Assembly: GCF_951230155.1 (NCBI RefSeq)
Contig: NZ_CATNVD010000020.1
Span: forward strand, 36,296-100,295
DNA: 64,000 nucleotides
Source of the DNA: Parablautia sp. Marseille-Q6255
GTDB lineage: Bacteria > Bacillota > Clostridia > Lachnospirales > Lachnospiraceae
Reading direction: 5' to 3'
Shown: piece by piece, positions 9,301-20,207 of the stretch
How positions within the stretch are numbered: position 1 is the first letter of the stretch
How the letters are laid out: each line of letters begins with the position of its first letter
The notes under the pieces: generated by a model
The model's input: the letters and a program-made list of their open reading frames with translations, nothing else
What the model was told of the DNA's origin: nothing
The model's database searches: none
Position numbers and translations under genes: made by a program

Positions 9301-10225
9301 TATCGTGCTGAACCCGCTGGGCGTGCCGTCCCGTATGAATATCGGACAGGTGCTTGAGATCCATTTAAGCCTTGCTGCAAAGGCGCTCGGCTTTAACGTG
9401 GCTACGCCGGTATTCGATGGAGCGAACGAGAACGATATTATGGACACTTTGGATCTTGCGAATGATTACGTAAATCTTGAGTGGGAAGAATTTAAAGAAA
9501 AGCACGGAGACGAGCTGCTTCCGGAGGTCCTGGATTATCTGTATGAGAACAGAGATCACAGAGCGCTGTGGAAGGGCGTGCCGATCTCCAGAGATGGTAA
9601 GGTGCTTCTGCGCGACGGCCGTACGGGCGAGTATTTCGACAGCCCGACAACGATCGGACACATGCATTATCTGAAGCTGCACCATCTGGTAGACGATAAG
9701 ATCCACGCACGTTCTACAGGTCCGTACTCACTTGTTACGCAGCAGCCGCTGGGCGGTAAGGCACAGTTCGGCGGACAGCGTTTCGGAGAGATGGAGGTAT
9801 GGGCGCTTGAGGCATACGGCGCATCCTATACCCTTCAGGAGATCCTGACTGTGAAGTCGGATGACGTGGTCGGACGTGTGAAGACCTATGAAGCGATCAT
9901 CAAGGGTGACAATATCCCGGAACCGGGTATTCCGGAATCCTTTAAGGTACTTCTCAAAGAGCTTCAGTCTCTCGGACTGGACGTCAAGGTATTGCGGGAG
10001 GACAATACAGAGGTAGAGATCATGGAGACTGCCGATTACGGCGAGACAGATCTTCGCTCTGTGATCGAGGGCGACCGCAGATACCGTGATAAGGAAGAGG
10101 ACTCTCTTGGCAACTACGGCTTCAGCCGCCAGGAATTTGAAGGCGAGGAGCTGGTCGATGTGGAGGAAGACAGCGACGAAGACTTTTTGGAAGAAATGGA
10201 AGAAACTTTTGACGACGAAGAGTAA
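6383..10225 (+). CDS. rpoB: DNA-directed RNA polymerase subunit beta
   Basis: The full-length 1280-residue beta subunit of RNA polymerase. The start ATG follows GAGGTG at 6369-6374. The rifampicin-binding region at about residues 485-520 reads [20 protein letters not shown] followed by [10 protein letters not shown], the sensitive-type sequence at the usual resistance positions. The catalytic beta-subunit landmarks [24 protein letters not shown] and the C-terminal [20 protein letters not shown] are present. The C-terminal tail is strongly acidic, as in many Clostridia. rpoC begins 21 bp after the stop in the same transcript. Neither rplJ nor rplL is found upstream in the window, where an insertion sequence and a surface gene lie instead. 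Confidence 0.99.
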   Translation: MEKNRIRPITNGKGFRMSYSRQKEVLEMPNLIEVQKDSYQWFLDEGLKEVFDDISPIEDYSGKLSLEFVDFKLCEDDKKYSIEECVERDATYAAPLKVRVRLRNKENDEISEHDIFMGDLPLMTATGTFVINGAERVIVSQLVRSPGIYYAIAHDKLGKKLYSCTVIPNRGAWLEYETDSNDVFYVRVDRTRKVPVTVLIRALGISSNAEIIDLFGEEPKIVATLAKDTSENYQEGLLELYKKIRPGEPLAVESAESLIMSMFFDPRRYDLAKVGRYKFNKKLLLRNRITGHILAEDVIDMTTGEIIAQAGTEVTREMADEIQNAAVPYVMIRTEERDVKVLSSMMVDLRSYVDCDPHELGITELVYYPALEKILEENDNADDIRDAIRKSVHELIPKHITKEDIIASINYNIHLEYGIGNDDDIDHLGNRRIRAVGELLQNQYRIGLSRLERVVRERMTTQEIEGISPQSLINIKPVTAAVKEFFGSSQLSQFMDQNNPLGELTHKRRLSALGPGGLSRDRAGFEVRDVHYSHYGRMCPIETPEGPNIGLINSLATYARINEYGFVEAPYRKIDKTDPKNPRVTEEVVYMTADEEDNYHVAQANEALDEEGHFIRKNVSGRYREETQEYERSMFDYMDVSPKMVFSVATALIPFLENDDANRALMGSNMQRQAVPLLKTEAPVVGTGMEVKTAVDSGVCVLAKHAGVVERSESNRIIVKTDDGMRDEYHLMKFVRSNQSNCYNQRPIVFKGERVEQGQVIADGASTSNGEIALGKNPLIGFMTWEGYNYEDAVLLSEKLVMDDVYTSVHIEEYEAEARDTKLGPEEITRDVPGVGDDALKDLDERGIIRIGAEVRAGDILVGKVTPKGETELTAEERLLRAIFGEKAREVRDTSLKVPHGEYGIVVDAKVFTRENGDELAPGVNQAVRIYIAQKRKISVGDKMAGRHGNKGVVSRVLPVEDMPFLPNGRPLDIVLNPLGVPSRMNIGQVLEIHLSLAAKALGFNVATPVFDGANENDIMDTLDLANDYVNLEWEEFKEKHGDELLPEVLDYLYENRDHRALWKGVPISRDGKVLLRDGRTGEYFDSPTTIGHMHYLKLHHLVDDKIHARSTGPYSLVTQQPLGGKAQFGGQRFGEMEVWALEAYGASYTLQEILTVKSDDVVGRVKTYEAIIKGDNIPEPGIPESFKVLLKELQSLGLDVKVLREDNTEVEIMETADYGETDLRSVIEGDRRYRDKEEDSLGNYGFSRQEFEGEELVDVEEDSDEDFLEEMEETFDDEE

Positions 10226-10246
10226 CGTGTGAAAGGAGTACCATCA

Positions 10247-13200
10247 ATGCCAGAGACAACAAACAATGAGGCATATCAGCCGATGACGTTTGATGCGATC
10301 AAGATCGGCCTTGCATCTCCGGACAAGATCAGAGAATGGTCTCACGGAGAGGTAAAGAAGCCGGAAACTATAAATTACCGTACATTAAAGCCGGAGAAGG
10401 AGGGACTTTTCTGCGAACGCATTTTCGGACCGAGCAAGGACTGGGAGTGCCACTGCGGAAAGTACAAAAAGATCCGTTATAAAGGCGTTGTGTGCGACCG
10501 CTGTGGAGTAGAAGTGACGAAGGCTGCCGTGCGCCGTGAGCGTATGGGGCATATCGAGCTTGCCGCACCGGTCTCCCATATCTGGTATTTTAAGGGCATC
10601 CCTTCCAGAATGGGTCTGATACTGGATCTTTCCCCGCGTACACTGGAGAAGGTTCTGTATTTTGCAAACTATATCGTGCTGGATCCGGGGACAACGGATC
10701 TGCACTACAAGCAGGTGCTCACAGAGCGTGAGTTCCAGGAGGCACGCGAGAAATGGGGCAGCAGCTTCCGCGCCGGCATGGGCGCCGAGTCGATCAAGGA
10801 GCTTCTGGAAGCGATCGACATGGAAAAAGAGGCTGCAGAGTTAAAGCGCGGACTCAAGGAATCCACCGGACAGAAGCGGGCAAGGATCATCAAGAGACTT
10901 GAGGTCGTAGAAGCATTCCGCGAATCCGGCAACCGCCCGGAGTGGATGATCATGACGGTCATCCCGGTCATTCCGCCGGATCTGCGTCCGATGGTACAGC
11001 TCGACGGAGGACGTTTCGCTACGTCTGACTTAAATGACCTGTACCGCCGTATCATCAACAGAAACAACCGTCTGAAAAGACTGCTGGAGCTTGGCGCTCC
11101 GGATATCATCGTCCGCAACGAGAAGCGTATGCTGCAGGAGGCGGTCGATGCGCTGATCGACAACGGCCGCCGCGGCCGTCCTGTCACAGGACCGGGCAAC
11201 CGCGCTCTGAAATCCCTGTCTGACATGCTCAAGGGTAAGTCCGGACGTTTCCGTCAGAACCTGCTCGGCAAGCGTGTTGACTATTCCGGACGTTCCGTTA
11301 TCGTCGTAGGACCGGAGCTTAAGATCTATCAGTGCGGTCTGCCAAAGGAGATGGCGATCGAGCTGTTTAAGCCGTTCGTTATGAAAGAGCTTGTAGCCAA
11401 CGGTACATCGCACAACATTAAAAATGCAAAGAAGATGGTAGAGCGTCTGCAGCCGGAGGTGTGGGACGTACTCGAGGAAGTCATCAAAGAGCATCCGGTT
11501 ATGTTAAACCGTGCTCCTACACTGCACCGTCTTGGTATTCAGGCATTTGAGCCGATCCTCGTAGAGGGTAAGGCGATCAAGCTGCATCCGCTCGTATGTA
11601 CAGCGTTCAACGCCGATTTCGACGGAGACCAGATGGCTGTACATCTTCCGCTGTCCGTAGAGGCTCAGGCAGAGTGCCGCTTCCTCCTGCTTTCTCCGAA
11701 CAACCTGTTAAAGCCGTCTGATGGAGGTCCGGTTGCCGTTCCGTCTCAGGATATGGTACTTGGTATCTACTATCTGACGCAGGAGAGACCGGGCGCGCTT
11801 GGCGAGGGCAAGTTCTTCAAGAGCGTAAATGAGGCGATCCTCGCATATGAGAACAAGGCGGTCACACTGCAGACGCGCATTAAGGTGCGGATGCAGAAGA
11901 AGCTTGAGGATGGTACAGTGATCTCTGATGTCGTAGAGTCTACACTGGGCCGCTTCCTCTTCAATGAGATCCTTCCGCAGGATCTTGGCTTTGTGGATCG
12001 TACGATCCCGGGCAATGAGCTCAAGCTTGAGGTTGATTTCCTGGTAGGAAAGAAGGGCCTGAAGCAGATCCTTGAGAAGGTCATCAATACACACGGCACG
12101 ACAAAGACGGCCGAGGTGCTTGACCTGATCAAATCAACCGGATACAAGTATTCTACAAGAGCAGCGATGACGGTATCTATTTCGGATATGACCGTGCCGC
12201 CGGAGAAGCCGCAGCTGATCCAGAAGGCACAGGATACGGTTGACCGTATCACACGCAACTACAAGCGTGGTCTTATCACAGAAGAAGAGCGTTACAAAGA
12301 AGTCGTTGAGACATGGAAAGAGACAGATGATATCCTGACGAAAGCCCTGCTTGACGGACTTGACAAATACAACAATATTTACATGATGGCGGACTCCGGT
12401 GCGCGTGGTTCTGACAAGCAGATCAAGCAGCTTGCCGGTATGCGTGGTCTGATGGCAGATACGACCGGTCACACGATCGAGCTTCCTATCAAGTCAAACT
12501 TCCGTGAAGGTCTTGACGTACTGGAATACTTCATGTCTGCGCATGGTGCGCGTAAAGGTCTGTCCGATACGGCTCTTCGTACAGCGGACTCCGGTTACCT
12601 GACAAGACGTCTCGTAGACGTATCTCAGGAGCTGATCGTGCGCGAGATCGACTGCTGTGAGGGCAGAGACGAGATCCCGGGCATGTATGTACAGTCATTT
12701 ACTGACGGCCGTGAGGAGATCGAAAATGTTCAGGAGCGTATCACGGGAAGATTCTCCTGTGAGACGATCAAAGATAAAAATGGCGAAGTGATCGTAAAGG
12801 CAAACCATATGATCACACCGAAGCGTGCGGCGCGTATCATGAAGGATGGCGTGGATGCGGAAGGAAAGCCGTATCAGAAGATCAAGATCCGTACGATCCT
12901 GACCTGCCGCTCTCATGTCGGCGTCTGCGCAAAATGCTACGGCGCAAACCTGGCTACCGGCGAGCCGGTACAGGTAGGTGAATCTGTAGGTATCATTGCA
13001 GCACAGTCGATCGGTGAGCCGGGTACGCAGCTTACGATGCGTACGTTCCATACAGGCGGTGTTGCCGGTGGAGATATCACACAGGGTCTTCCCCGTGTCG
13101 AGGAGCTTTTTGAGGCGAGAAAGCCGAAGGGTCTTGCGATCATCACAGAGATCGCAGGTGTGGCTACGATCCGCGATACGAAGAAGAAGCGTGAGATCAT

Positions 13201-13987
13201 CGTAACAAATAATGAGACAGGAGAGTCAAAGACATACCTGATCCCATATGGTTCCAGGATCAAGGCTGTCGATGGCGCTTATCTGGAAGCCGGAGATGAG
13301 CTGACAGAAGGTAGCGTGAATCCGCATGACATCCTCAAGATCAAGGGTGTAGAGGCGGTTCAGGACTATATGCTGCGCGAAGTACAGCGTGTATACCGTC
13401 TGCAGGGTGTTGAGATCAACGACAAGCATATCGAGGTGATCGTGCGCCAGACACTCAAAAAGATCCGCGTAGAGGACAATGGCGATACGCAGTTCCTTCC
13501 GGGTACGCTCGTGGATATTCTGGACTTTGAGGATGAGAATGAGCGGATGATCGCAGAGGGCAAGCAGCCGGCAGAGGGCAAACGTGTCATGCTCGGTATC
13601 ACAAAGGCTGCGCTTGCGACAAACTCCTTCCTGTCTGCAGCGTCCTTCCAGGAGACGACAAAGGTACTGACAGAAGCAGCGATCAAGGGTAAGGTGGATC
13701 CGCTGATCGGTCTGAAGGAGAATGTTATTATCGGTAAGCTGATTCCGGCTGGTACTGGTATGAGACGTTATCGCGATGTTCAGATCGATATTTCCGGTAC
13801 GGATGATTACAAGTATGATCTTGCCAATGCCAGAAAGAAGCTGGAGGAAGAAAAAGAGCAGGAGCTGCTCGACGAGCTGATCGATGATCCGGAGCTGCCG
13901 GAGGAGAATCTGGAAGCAGATGTCCAGGATGATATTCTGGAGGAGGATGCAGAGGAGATCCTGATCGGCGAAACGACAGAGGAATAA
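10247..13987 (+). CDS. rpoC: DNA-directed RNA polymerase subunit beta'
   Basis: The 1246-residue beta' subunit. The start at 10247 ([12 protein letters not shown]) is set by AAAGGAG at 10232-10238; a GTG further upstream in frame precedes this site and is not used. The N-terminal zinc site is CHCGKYKK...CDRCGVEV. The catalytic magnesium loop is [12 protein letters not shown], and the second zinc-binding region shows [13 protein letters not shown]. The trigger-loop/bridge region reads [23 protein letters not shown] split across adjacent helices. The tail is acidic. It is cotranscribed with rpoB and ends before a strong terminator. Confidence 0.99.
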   Translation: MPETTNNEAYQPMTFDAIKIGLASPDKIREWSHGEVKKPETINYRTLKPEKEGLFCERIFGPSKDWECHCGKYKKIRYKGVVCDRCGVEVTKAAVRRERMGHIELAAPVSHIWYFKGIPSRMGLILDLSPRTLEKVLYFANYIVLDPGTTDLHYKQVLTEREFQEAREKWGSSFRAGMGAESIKELLEAIDMEKEAAELKRGLKESTGQKRARIIKRLEVVEAFRESGNRPEWMIMTVIPVIPPDLRPMVQLDGGRFATSDLNDLYRRIINRNNRLKRLLELGAPDIIVRNEKRMLQEAVDALIDNGRRGRPVTGPGNRALKSLSDMLKGKSGRFRQNLLGKRVDYSGRSVIVVGPELKIYQCGLPKEMAIELFKPFVMKELVANGTSHNIKNAKKMVERLQPEVWDVLEEVIKEHPVMLNRAPTLHRLGIQAFEPILVEGKAIKLHPLVCTAFNADFDGDQMAVHLPLSVEAQAECRFLLLSPNNLLKPSDGGPVAVPSQDMVLGIYYLTQERPGALGEGKFFKSVNEAILAYENKAVTLQTRIKVRMQKKLEDGTVISDVVESTLGRFLFNEILPQDLGFVDRTIPGNELKLEVDFLVGKKGLKQILEKVINTHGTTKTAEVLDLIKSTGYKYSTRAAMTVSISDMTVPPEKPQLIQKAQDTVDRITRNYKRGLITEEERYKEVVETWKETDDILTKALLDGLDKYNNIYMMADSGARGSDKQIKQLAGMRGLMADTTGHTIELPIKSNFREGLDVLEYFMSAHGARKGLSDTALRTADSGYLTRRLVDVSQELIVREIDCCEGRDEIPGMYVQSFTDGREEIENVQERITGRFSCETIKDKNGEVIVKANHMITPKRAARIMKDGVDAEGKPYQKIKIRTILTCRSHVGVCAKCYGANLATGEPVQVGESVGIIAAQSIGEPGTQLTMRTFHTGGVAGGDITQGLPRVEELFEARKPKGLAIITEIAGVATIRDTKKKREIIVTNNETGESKTYLIPYGSRIKAVDGAYLEAGDELTEGSVNPHDILKIKGVEAVQDYMLREVQRVYRLQGVEINDKHIEVIVRQTLKKIRVEDNGDTQFLPGTLVDILDFEDENERMIAEGKQPAEGKRVMLGITKAALATNSFLSAASFQETTKVLTEAAIKGKVDPLIGLKENVIIGKLIPAGTGMRRYRDVQIDISGTDDYKYDLANARKKLEEEKEQELLDELIDDPELPEENLEADVQDDILEEDAEEILIGETTEE

Positions 13988-14024
13988 ACAGCCAGCGTCG
14001 GATGACAATAAAAAAGATATAGTT

Positions 14025-14070
14025 CAGGGGGCTTCCGCTTTACGATATACGGTAAAGCGGAAGCCCCCTG
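14025..14070. terminator. Strong terminator between rpoC and the convergent VanZ-like gene
   Basis: A near-perfect 19-bp stem (CAGGGGGCTTCCGCTTTAC against its complement) with a short loop; ATTACTTTTC follows on the plus side. It lies between convergent genes and can serve both strands. Confidence 0.85.
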
Positions 14071-14098
14071 ATTACTTTTCAGCATATTTATCATATGG

Positions 14099-15139
14099 TC
14101 AGGAATGCGAAGAATCGTTATGTGATTTGCGTTCTGCTTTTTGTTCCTTCAAATCGTGCATCAGCTTTTTCAGAGATAAATCTTCAGAAAGCCGGTCAGA
14201 GGATTCACGCTCTGGTCTGCGGTAAGGCGGCTGTGTCGGAGCGTAATAACCGCCAGGATTGCCATAGCCGTCAGGAGCGTCGTAGCCGCCAGGATTGCCA
14301 TAGCCGTCAGGAGCGCCGCAGCCGTTTGGACTGCCATAGCCGTCAGGAGCGCCGTAGCCGTTTGGACTGCCATATCCGCCAGGAGCGCCGTAGCCATTTG
14401 GACTGCTATAGCCGCCAGGAGCGCCGTAGCCATTCGGAATGCCATAGCCATCTGGAGCACCGCTGCGGGTCTGTCTGTTTTTTCTGGAAAAACGTTTTTT
14501 CTTGTCTGTGCTGTCGCCGGATGTGCCGTATGGCGGATAATAGGATACTGGCTGTGCGTCAGCGTTCCCGCCGTATGGTGCATTTGGATAGGGCGGATAC
14601 GGATAAGGCGGAGCCTGGTACGGCGGAACTTCTGCGTATGCCTTCTTTTTCTTTCCGAACGGACGGAAAATGGTCTTGCGCCCGGTCCATCCGATGATCC
14701 GTACCAGGATGATCCCCCAGAATACGCCGAAGGAATCGATCAGCACATCACGTTTGGACGGCCCGCGTCCTGCGACGTAGGACTGGTGGTATTCGTCTCC
14801 GCAGGCAAAGGCGACGCAGAGAAAACCGGCGACAAGCATCAGCCAGATGCCGCGCAGTCCATATACATACAGCGGAAAGGAGACTGCCACAGCCAGCGCA
14901 AAGTATTCTGTCATGTGAGCAATTTTTCGAATCACTCCATGAAAACGTACGGCTAGACTGTCGATCTCCCATGGCTCAAAGTCTGCTCCGAGTATTTCCC
15001 CGCCTACCTCGACCAGCTTGTAGCTCACCTTGTAGCTTAGCTGGGATGATGTAGTTCCGTCCTGTGCGGAAAAGGTAAAGATCATATACATCAGACACAG
15101 AGCAGGCAGGAATGAAAGTGGTTTTAATAATTTGATCAT
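14099..15139 (-). CDS. VanZ-like membrane protein with long Gly/Tyr/Pro repeat tail
   Basis: About 346 residues. GGGAG spacing favours the second ATG ([12 protein letters not shown]). The N-terminal 170 residues form the VanZ fold with four hydrophobic segments and conserved pieces [41 protein letters not shown]. The remaining half is a cytoplasmic or surface tail: first proline/tyrosine rich ([18 protein letters not shown]), then about eight copies of a Y-G-x-P-x-G pattern, then a charged coiled end. VanZ relatives are linked to glycopeptide tolerance, but the role here is unknown. The tail is unusual for the family and is encoded by imperfect 30-bp repeats. Confidence 0.85.
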   Translation of the reverse strand: MIKLLKPLSFLPALCLMYMIFTFSAQDGTTSSQLSYKVSYKLVEVGGEILGADFEPWEIDSLAVRFHGVIRKIAHMTEYFALAVAVSFPLYVYGLRGIWLMLVAGFLCVAFACGDEYHQSYVAGRGPSKRDVLIDSFGVFWGIILVRIIGWTGRKTIFRPFGKKKKAYAEVPPYQAPPYPYPPYPNAPYGGNADAQPVSYYPPYGTSGDSTDKKKRFSRKNRQTRSGAPDGYGIPNGYGAPGGYSSPNGYGAPGGYGSPNGYGAPDGYGSPNGCGAPDGYGNPGGYDAPDGYGNPGGYYAPTQPPYRRPERESSDRLSEDLSLKKLMHDLKEQKAERKSHNDSSHS

Positions 15140-15252
15140 AATCATACTCCCTTACATAGATCTGCTGTAGATCTGCCTGTTAATATGCAGTTGCTCCGGC
15201 ATCGGGACGCGGACCTTGCGGACCTCCTGTGCGCGGATGCCAGGTTTCCGAT

Positions 15253-15281
15253 ATTGTATCATTGCCCCATTTGTCTGTCCA
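15253..15281 (-). promoter_or_regulatory. Promoter of the VanZ-like gene
   Basis: On the minus strand: -35 TGGACA (15281-15276), 17-bp spacer, -10 TACAAT (15258-15253). The leader is about 110 nt. The rest of 15146-15480 shows only short inverted repeats and no gene. Confidence 0.6.
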
Positions 15282-15488
15282 GTGATTTAAGGAATTTATA
15301 AGAAGAGAGGCGGAAAAACAGGAAAAAGAAGCGGTAGAAAAACTAAGATAAAATCGACAGCTTTGTTCCGGATTATGCAAAAGAACAGGACTAAAATTCC
15401 GAATGACAAAAGAAAAGGGGAGAAGAAACCGTTATAATAACGAAAACAGATAAAAAGAAGGAGAAAAAGTATTCAAACTGTACAAAAA

Positions 15489-15553
15489 GAGCAATTTTTT
15501 TAAACCCTTGGGCAATTTCCCATAATGAAATACAGTGCAGGGGTGTTTATAAT
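15489..15553 (+). promoter_or_regulatory. AraC-type activator site and promoter of the sugar importer operon
   Basis: Direct half-sites GAGCAA (15489) and GGGCAA (15510) are 21 bp apart. They are followed by a poor -35 (ATGAAA, 15525-15530), a 17-bp spacer and -10 TATAAT at 15548-15553. The same arrangement, with the same distances (first half-site to -10 is 59 bp), lies upstream of the DUF5107 gene at 20333-20397. This looks like activation by the AraC protein encoded at 19347. Confidence 0.7.
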
Positions 15554-15584
15554 GGAAACCAGATAAGACAAGGAGGAAACGTGT

Positions 15585-17087
15585 ATGAGGAGCGTGCTTG
15601 AGTTTAAGAATATCTCAAAGTATTTTCCCGGTGTAAAAGCGCTTGATGATATTTGTTTTAAAGCGTATGGCGGAGAAGTACTTGCGTTTCTGGGTGAGAA
15701 CGGGGCAGGAAAATCTACCCTCCTGAAGGTGCTAAACGGCGACTATCAGCCGACAAAGGGTGAATATCTGTTAGATGGTGTTCAGAAGCATTTTCATTCT
15801 CCTCATGAGGCGATCCAGGAAGGGATCAGTGTTATTTATCAGGAGCGCCAGATCCTGCTCGAGCTGAGTGTGGCAGAAAACATTTATCTCGGACGTATGC
15901 CGGTCAACCGCTTCGGGATCATTGACACGGCAAAGGCCAATCAGATGGCGAAGGCGATCATTGATGATTTCGGACTTCCGATCTCTCCGACAACAAAGGT
16001 AAAGGATCTCAGCATCGCATATCAGCAGATGGTAGAGATCATGAAGGCATACAGCCGTGAGAATCTAAAGGTCATCTGCTTCGATGAGCCGACCGCAAGC
16101 TTAAGTGATGCAGAGATCGACAGCTTATTTGAAATCATCGAAAAACTGAAAAAGCAGGAAAAGATCATCATTTATGTTTCACACCGTATGAAAGAGATCC
16201 AGCAGATCGCGGACAAGGTGGCGATCTTTAAGGATGGGCGGTATGTGGATACCGTAGTGACAAAAGAGGTGCCGGAGCAGCAGCTGATCAAGATGATGGT
16301 CGGACGTGATCTGGGCGATATATTTGAGAGCCTCGACCGCAATAAGGAGATAGGAGATGTGCTCCTTGAGGTGAAGGAGGTATCTTCTGATTACGTTAAG
16401 CCGGTATCCTTTACACTGCATAAGGGAGAGGTCCTGGGATTTTCCGGACTGGTCGGCGCAGGCAGGACAGAGCTGATGCGTGCGATCATAGGCGCAGATA
16501 AGATGCGCACCGGAGAGGTATGGCTTGAGGGAAAAAAGATTGTGAACCGGTCTCCGAAGGAAGCGGTGGAAAATGGCATCGTTCTGGTGCCGGAGGACAG
16601 AAAGCTGCAGGGGATCCTCGGCAATTTAAGTGTTGCCGGGAATATCAATATCTCGCTGCTGGATAAGAATTCCAATAATCTGGGAGTGATCAGTTCCGCG
16701 AAGGAAGCACAGGCAGCAGCGAAGGGCATCGCGGATTTCAAGATCAAAACACCGTCTCCGGACAAAAAGATCGTAGAGCTCTCCGGAGGAAACCAGCAGA
16801 AGTGTATTGTAGCGAGATGGATCGCGACAAATCCCAAGGTACTCATCCTCGATGAGCCGACAAAGGGAATTGACGTCGGGGCAAAGTCGGAGTTTTACAA
16901 TATGATCTGCGAATTTGCAAAACAGGGGCTTGGCGTGATACTGATCTCTTCGGAGCTTCCAGAGGTGATCGGTCTTTCGGACCGGATCATCGTCATGAGG
17001 TCGCTGCGCGTATCCGGCGAGGTGAGCAGGGAAGAGGCAACGGAGGATAAACTGTTAAGTCTTGGAATGATGGGGGATGAAGCGTAA
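15585..17087 (+). CDS. Sugar ABC transporter ATP-binding protein, two NBDs (RbsA/AraG type)
   Basis: A 500-residue duplicated ATPase of the ribose/arabinose/galactose importer class. The first half has Walker A GENGAGKST, a Q-loop YQERQ, signature-like LSIAYQQMVEI and Walker B VICFDEPTAS. The second half has the degenerate GLVGAGRTEL, signature LSGGNQQK and Walker B LILDEPTKGID. It powers uptake through the permease encoded next, with which it overlaps by one base (TAATG). The periplasmic-type binding protein at 18203 resembles arabinose-binding AraF, so an AraG-like role is likely, but other sugars are possible. Confidence 0.92.
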   Translation: MRSVLEFKNISKYFPGVKALDDICFKAYGGEVLAFLGENGAGKSTLLKVLNGDYQPTKGEYLLDGVQKHFHSPHEAIQEGISVIYQERQILLELSVAENIYLGRMPVNRFGIIDTAKANQMAKAIIDDFGLPISPTTKVKDLSIAYQQMVEIMKAYSRENLKVICFDEPTASLSDAEIDSLFEIIEKLKKQEKIIIYVSHRMKEIQQIADKVAIFKDGRYVDTVVTKEVPEQQLIKMMVGRDLGDIFESLDRNKEIGDVLLEVKEVSSDYVKPVSFTLHKGEVLGFSGLVGAGRTELMRAIIGADKMRTGEVWLEGKKIVNRSPKEAVENGIVLVPEDRKLQGILGNLSVAGNINISLLDKNSNNLGVISSAKEAQAAAKGIADFKIKTPSPDKKIVELSGGNQQKCIVARWIATNPKVLILDEPTKGIDVGAKSEFYNMICEFAKQGLGVILISSELPEVIGLSDRIIVMRSLRVSGEVSREEATEDKLLSLGMMGDEA

Positions 17088-18082
17088 TGGAAAACAAAGA
17101 AAAGAAAAATATACTCAGTTGGATCGGCGGGGATAAGTTGATTCTGATCATTGCAAATATTGTTGTATTCGTCTTATTCACCTGTCTGAACAGAAACTTT
17201 ATGACGCTCCAGAATATGATGAACCTGCTCGTGGCGGCATCGCTTGTCGGCATGGTGGCAGTGGGGCATACATATCTGATCATTGCAGGACAAAACGACC
17301 TGTCTCCTGGTTCGCTGGCAGCTTTTGCAGGGACGCTGGTTGCGCTTCTTCTGAGTATGGGCGTGCCGTTTGTGCTGGCAGTGGTGATCACACTGGCAGC
17401 CGGTGTACTTGTAGGACTGTTCAATGCATGGATGGTCAACTGTATTAAGCTGGAAGCATTTATCGCAACACTTGTCACACAGTCCGTTATCCGCGGATTT
17501 GCCTATATTATCTGTGATGGAAAGCCGGTCGCAGTCAGCAACCAGACCTTTATCGCGCTTGGCAAGCTTCGGATCGCGGGAGTCCATATTTCGGTATGGC
17601 TGATGATCATTTCCTTTATCGTATTTGGCTTCATCCTTGCAAAGACCAAATTCGGACGGAGCGTGTATGCGATCGGAGGAAGCACAGAGGCAGCAAGACT
17701 TGCAGGCTTAAATCCGAGAAAGATCATCCGTACCTGCTTCGTACTGATCGCTGTACTGACCTCCCTTGGAGGAATCATTTTTGCGGCACGTATGAATTCC
17801 GGCCAGCCGGCAGCCAATGTCAACCTTGAGTTCGATGCGATCACGGCGGTTATCCTCGGCGGCGTATCCTTTGCAGGCGGCGTCGGCAGTATGTTCGGCA
17901 CGGTGCTGGGCGTGATCCTGATCCAGGCTTTCAACACAGGTCTGATCATGGTAAATGTGCCGACCTTCTGGCAGTATGTAGCGCGCGGCGCTCTGCTTTT
18001 GTTCGCTCTGACCTCGGATTACATCCGTAAGCAGAGAAGAGAGAAAGAGCTTCTGGAAGCAAGCATGAGAAATATCAAATAA
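17087..18082 (+). CDS. Sugar ABC transporter permease (RbsC/AraH type)
   Basis: A 331-residue polytopic membrane protein with about eight to ten hydrophobic segments. It has the family signature region VGHTYLIIAGQNDLSPGS near the start and EFDAITAVILGGVSFAGGVG toward the end. It forms the channel of the importer with the ATPase just upstream, translationally coupled by a one-base overlap. A 120-bp gap with a hairpin separates it from the binding-protein gene. Confidence 0.92.
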   Translation: MENKEKKNILSWIGGDKLILIIANIVVFVLFTCLNRNFMTLQNMMNLLVAASLVGMVAVGHTYLIIAGQNDLSPGSLAAFAGTLVALLLSMGVPFVLAVVITLAAGVLVGLFNAWMVNCIKLEAFIATLVTQSVIRGFAYIICDGKPVAVSNQTFIALGKLRIAGVHISVWLMIISFIVFGFILAKTKFGRSVYAIGGSTEAARLAGLNPRKIIRTCFVLIAVLTSLGGIIFAARMNSGQPAANVNLEFDAITAVILGGVSFAGGVGSMFGTVLGVILIQAFNTGLIMVNVPTFWQYVARGALLLFALTSDYIRKQRREKELLEASMRNIK

Positions 18083-18153
18083 CGGCCCTAAACGGCAATC
18101 AGCATGTAGAATGAAATCTACAGATAAATCTACAGATCATTCACAGAACCCTT

Positions 18154-18169
18154 TCACACGGACGTGTGA
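18154..18169 (+). other. Small perfect hairpin before the binding-protein gene
   Basis: TCACACG-GA-CGTGTGA, 33 bp upstream of the start at 18203. Such hairpins between permease and binding-protein genes often protect the downstream mRNA so the binding protein is made in excess; this is inference here. Confidence 0.4.
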
Positions 18170-18202
18170 GGATATAAAAACAAATTCAAGGAGGAACGTA
18201 AC

Positions 18203-19201
18203 ATGAAAAAGAAAATGATGAGTATGGTACTTTGCGCGGCAACCGTAGGAAGCCTGATGGCAGGAAGCGTTGTGGCAAACGCAGAAGAGGATAAGCTCGT
18301 AGTTTACGGTATCTACAAAGCCGGTGATCAGACATGGTTTATTGATGAGGGAGCAGCAGCCCAGAAGGCAGTAGAGGAAGCAGGCGGAGAGTTCATTTTT
18401 GTAGATGCAAAGATGAACCCGGAGGAGTACTTAAAAGCAATTGACAATGCGATCGCAAATAAGGCGTCCGGTATTGTTACCTGTATCCCGGATCAGACAA
18501 TGTCCCAGGCAGCTGTAGATAAGGCTACAGAGGCAGGTATCCCGATCGTTGCAGCAGATGATGCACTGCAGGATGCAGAGGGCAACAAGCTGGCTCCGTG
18601 GGTAGGCATTAACGCTTACGTGATCGGTGAAGCAAACGGCGAGTGGCTTGCAAATTATGCGATCGACAATGAGCTGGTAGGAAAAGAGGACGTAGGACTT
18701 CTTCTGATGACGATGGATACCGTATCCAGCTGTGTACCGCGTGCAGAGGGCGAGCTGGCAAAATTCACAGAGCTTTGCCCGGACTTCCCGGAGAGCAATA
18801 TCTTCAAGGCTGACTACGATGGAACGACAGACAAGGGAAATACAGCGGCAGCAGCAGTCATTACAGCAAATCCGCAGATCAAGACATGGCTGGTAACAGG
18901 AGCAAACGAAGAGGGCTGTATCGGTGCGGCACGTGCGCTTGAGAGTGCAGGACTTGACGCAGATGCGTGTGTAGTAGGTCTTGGCGCATACATGGCAAAG
19001 GATGAGTGGAACAACAAGGGTGCGGATGGCACATGTGTAAAGGCATCTGCATACTTCTCCGCTGATCAGGTCGGCGCAGGTTCTGTAGAGGTTCTTCTTG
19101 ACATGATCAACGGTGAGGAGCCGGCAATGGAGACGGCTGTAGACGCAGTAGTTGTTACTCCGGAAGACTATAAGGAAGTAATGGGAAGCTACGCAGAATA
19201 A
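18203..19201 (+). CDS. Sugar ABC transporter substrate-binding protein, AraF-like
   Basis: A 332-residue protein with a signal peptide (cleavage after VVANA). The fold is the periplasmic-binding protein I type. It matches the L-arabinose-binding protein pattern in several places recalled from E. coli AraF: WF near residue 40, C-I-P-D around 92, VAADDALQDA, an IGE-x-NGEW stretch, NPQIKTWLVTGANEEG and a C-terminal VVVTPEDYKE. AGGAGG precedes the start. Oddly there is no clear lipobox cysteine, although binding proteins of Gram-positive bacteria are normally lipoproteins. Likely ligand L-arabinose or a related pentose; ligand not proven. Confidence 0.88.
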   Translation: MKKKMMSMVLCAATVGSLMAGSVVANAEEDKLVVYGIYKAGDQTWFIDEGAAAQKAVEEAGGEFIFVDAKMNPEEYLKAIDNAIANKASGIVTCIPDQTMSQAAVDKATEAGIPIVAADDALQDAEGNKLAPWVGINAYVIGEANGEWLANYAIDNELVGKEDVGLLLMTMDTVSSCVPRAEGELAKFTELCPDFPESNIFKADYDGTTDKGNTAAAAVITANPQIKTWLVTGANEEGCIGAARALESAGLDADACVVGLGAYMAKDEWNNKGADGTCVKASAYFSADQVGAGSVEVLLDMINGEEPAMETAVDAVVVTPEDYKEVMGSYAE

Positions 19202-19251
19202 GAAACAGTACAGGATGGATATTTCAGTCAGATATCCTGATATAAGATGAG

Positions 19252-19324
19252 CAGGGCTGCCTCAGATGCAGATTCCGGTAAGTGATACGCACAAGGATCA
19301 CCGGAACCATCTGAGGCAGCCCTG
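19252..19324. terminator. Long hairpin between the binding-protein gene and convergent AraC gene
   Basis: CAGGGCTGCCTCAGATG at 19252-19268 pairs perfectly with its complement at 19308-19324. The loop holds a further stem (TTCCGGT/ACCGGAA and GTGAT/ATCAC). There is no T run, but the size and position suit a bidirectional terminator. Confidence 0.65.
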
Positions 19325-19346
19325 TCTGTTTGCAGATAAGAACACG

Positions 19347-20207
19347 TTATTCTATGGCAGCGTGGGCGCGGTATTCGCTGGGAGTCGTGTTTTCCCACTT
19401 TTTAAAGGTGGAGCAGAAGCTGCTTTCGCTGTTAAATCCGCAGGCAAAGGCGATCTCCTTGATCGACATGCCCGGCGTCTTTAACAGATATTTGGCTGAG
19501 TTTAACCGTGTGGCGATCAGATACTGATGCGGAGTAAAACCAGTCTCAGCAGTGAATACGCGTGTGAAATAGTAGGGACTCAGATTAGAGTTCTGCGCAA
19601 GTGTTTCCAGAGAGACGGGTTCGCTGAAATGCTCATTGATATACGCAAGAGAGCTTTCGATCACCGATGAGCGGGAGGTGCTGGCATCTGCATCGGAACG
19701 CCCATTCAGCAGCTCTGTCAGTATCTGGGTGATATAGGCAGATACGGACGCTTCGCGGATCGGCGCGGACTCCCGGAAAAGCCGGAGGATCTTGCGCATA
19801 TTGTGAGCGACCGGATAGGAGTTGGGCAGGGTGAGTACATTTCCGCGGCTTGCGGTGATAATCTCATAGTAGCTGCGCGCGAGCGGACCGTCAAAGTGCA
19901 GCCATGCGACCTCAAGGGTCGTATCGGACTCCATATTGCCGTACTCATGCGGCTCATAGCAGTCCATCAGGACGATCTGATCTTTGGAAGCTGTAAAAGG
20001 TCTTCCCTGACAGGCGCCGGTGCAGGTGCCGTCTAAGATGTGCATCAGCAGAAAATTATCGTAATGGTTCCTGCGGCGAAGATAGCCTGGCTCGTAGAAA
20101 AAGTGCCCGGTCGCTACCGGATAGAGATACAGTCTGGCAGCGATGGCGCTGGGAAAATATAAATAATAATCAGAAGCCCTGGTAATCCCTTTTTCTTTGG
20201 AATACAT
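19347..20207 (-). CDS. AraC-family transcriptional regulator
   Basis: 286 residues with AAGGAGG 10 bp before the start. The N-terminal sensing half is cupin-like (HYDNFLLMHILDGTC, LMDCYEPHEY). The C-terminal 100 residues have the double helix-turn-helix of AraC/XylS: SLETLAQNSNLSPYYFTRVF and IKEIAFACGFNSESSFCSTF. It lies between the importer operon and the divergent DUF5107 gene, both of which carry the same 21-bp-spaced direct repeat, making it their likely activator. Its inducer is presumably the imported sugar. Confidence 0.92.
   Translation of the reverse strand: MYSKEKGITRASDYYLYFPSAIAARLYLYPVATGHFFYEPGYLRRRNHYDNFLLMHILDGTCTGACQGRPFTASKDQIVLMDCYEPHEYGNMESDTTLEVAWLHFDGPLARSYYEIITASRGNVLTLPNSYPVAHNMRKILRLFRESAPIREASVSAYITQILTELLNGRSDADASTSRSSVIESSLAYINEHFSEPVSLETLAQNSNLSPYYFTRVFTAETGFTPHQYLIATRLNSAKYLLKTPGMSIKEIAFACGFNSESSFCSTFKKWENTTPSEYRAHAAIE

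Noticed and set aside
14095..14697. Plus-strand open frame with Ser/Arg/His repeats opposite the VanZ tail
   Set aside because: It is the antisense of the Gly/Tyr/Pro repeat tail. It has no RBS and crosses the coding region of a clear gene.
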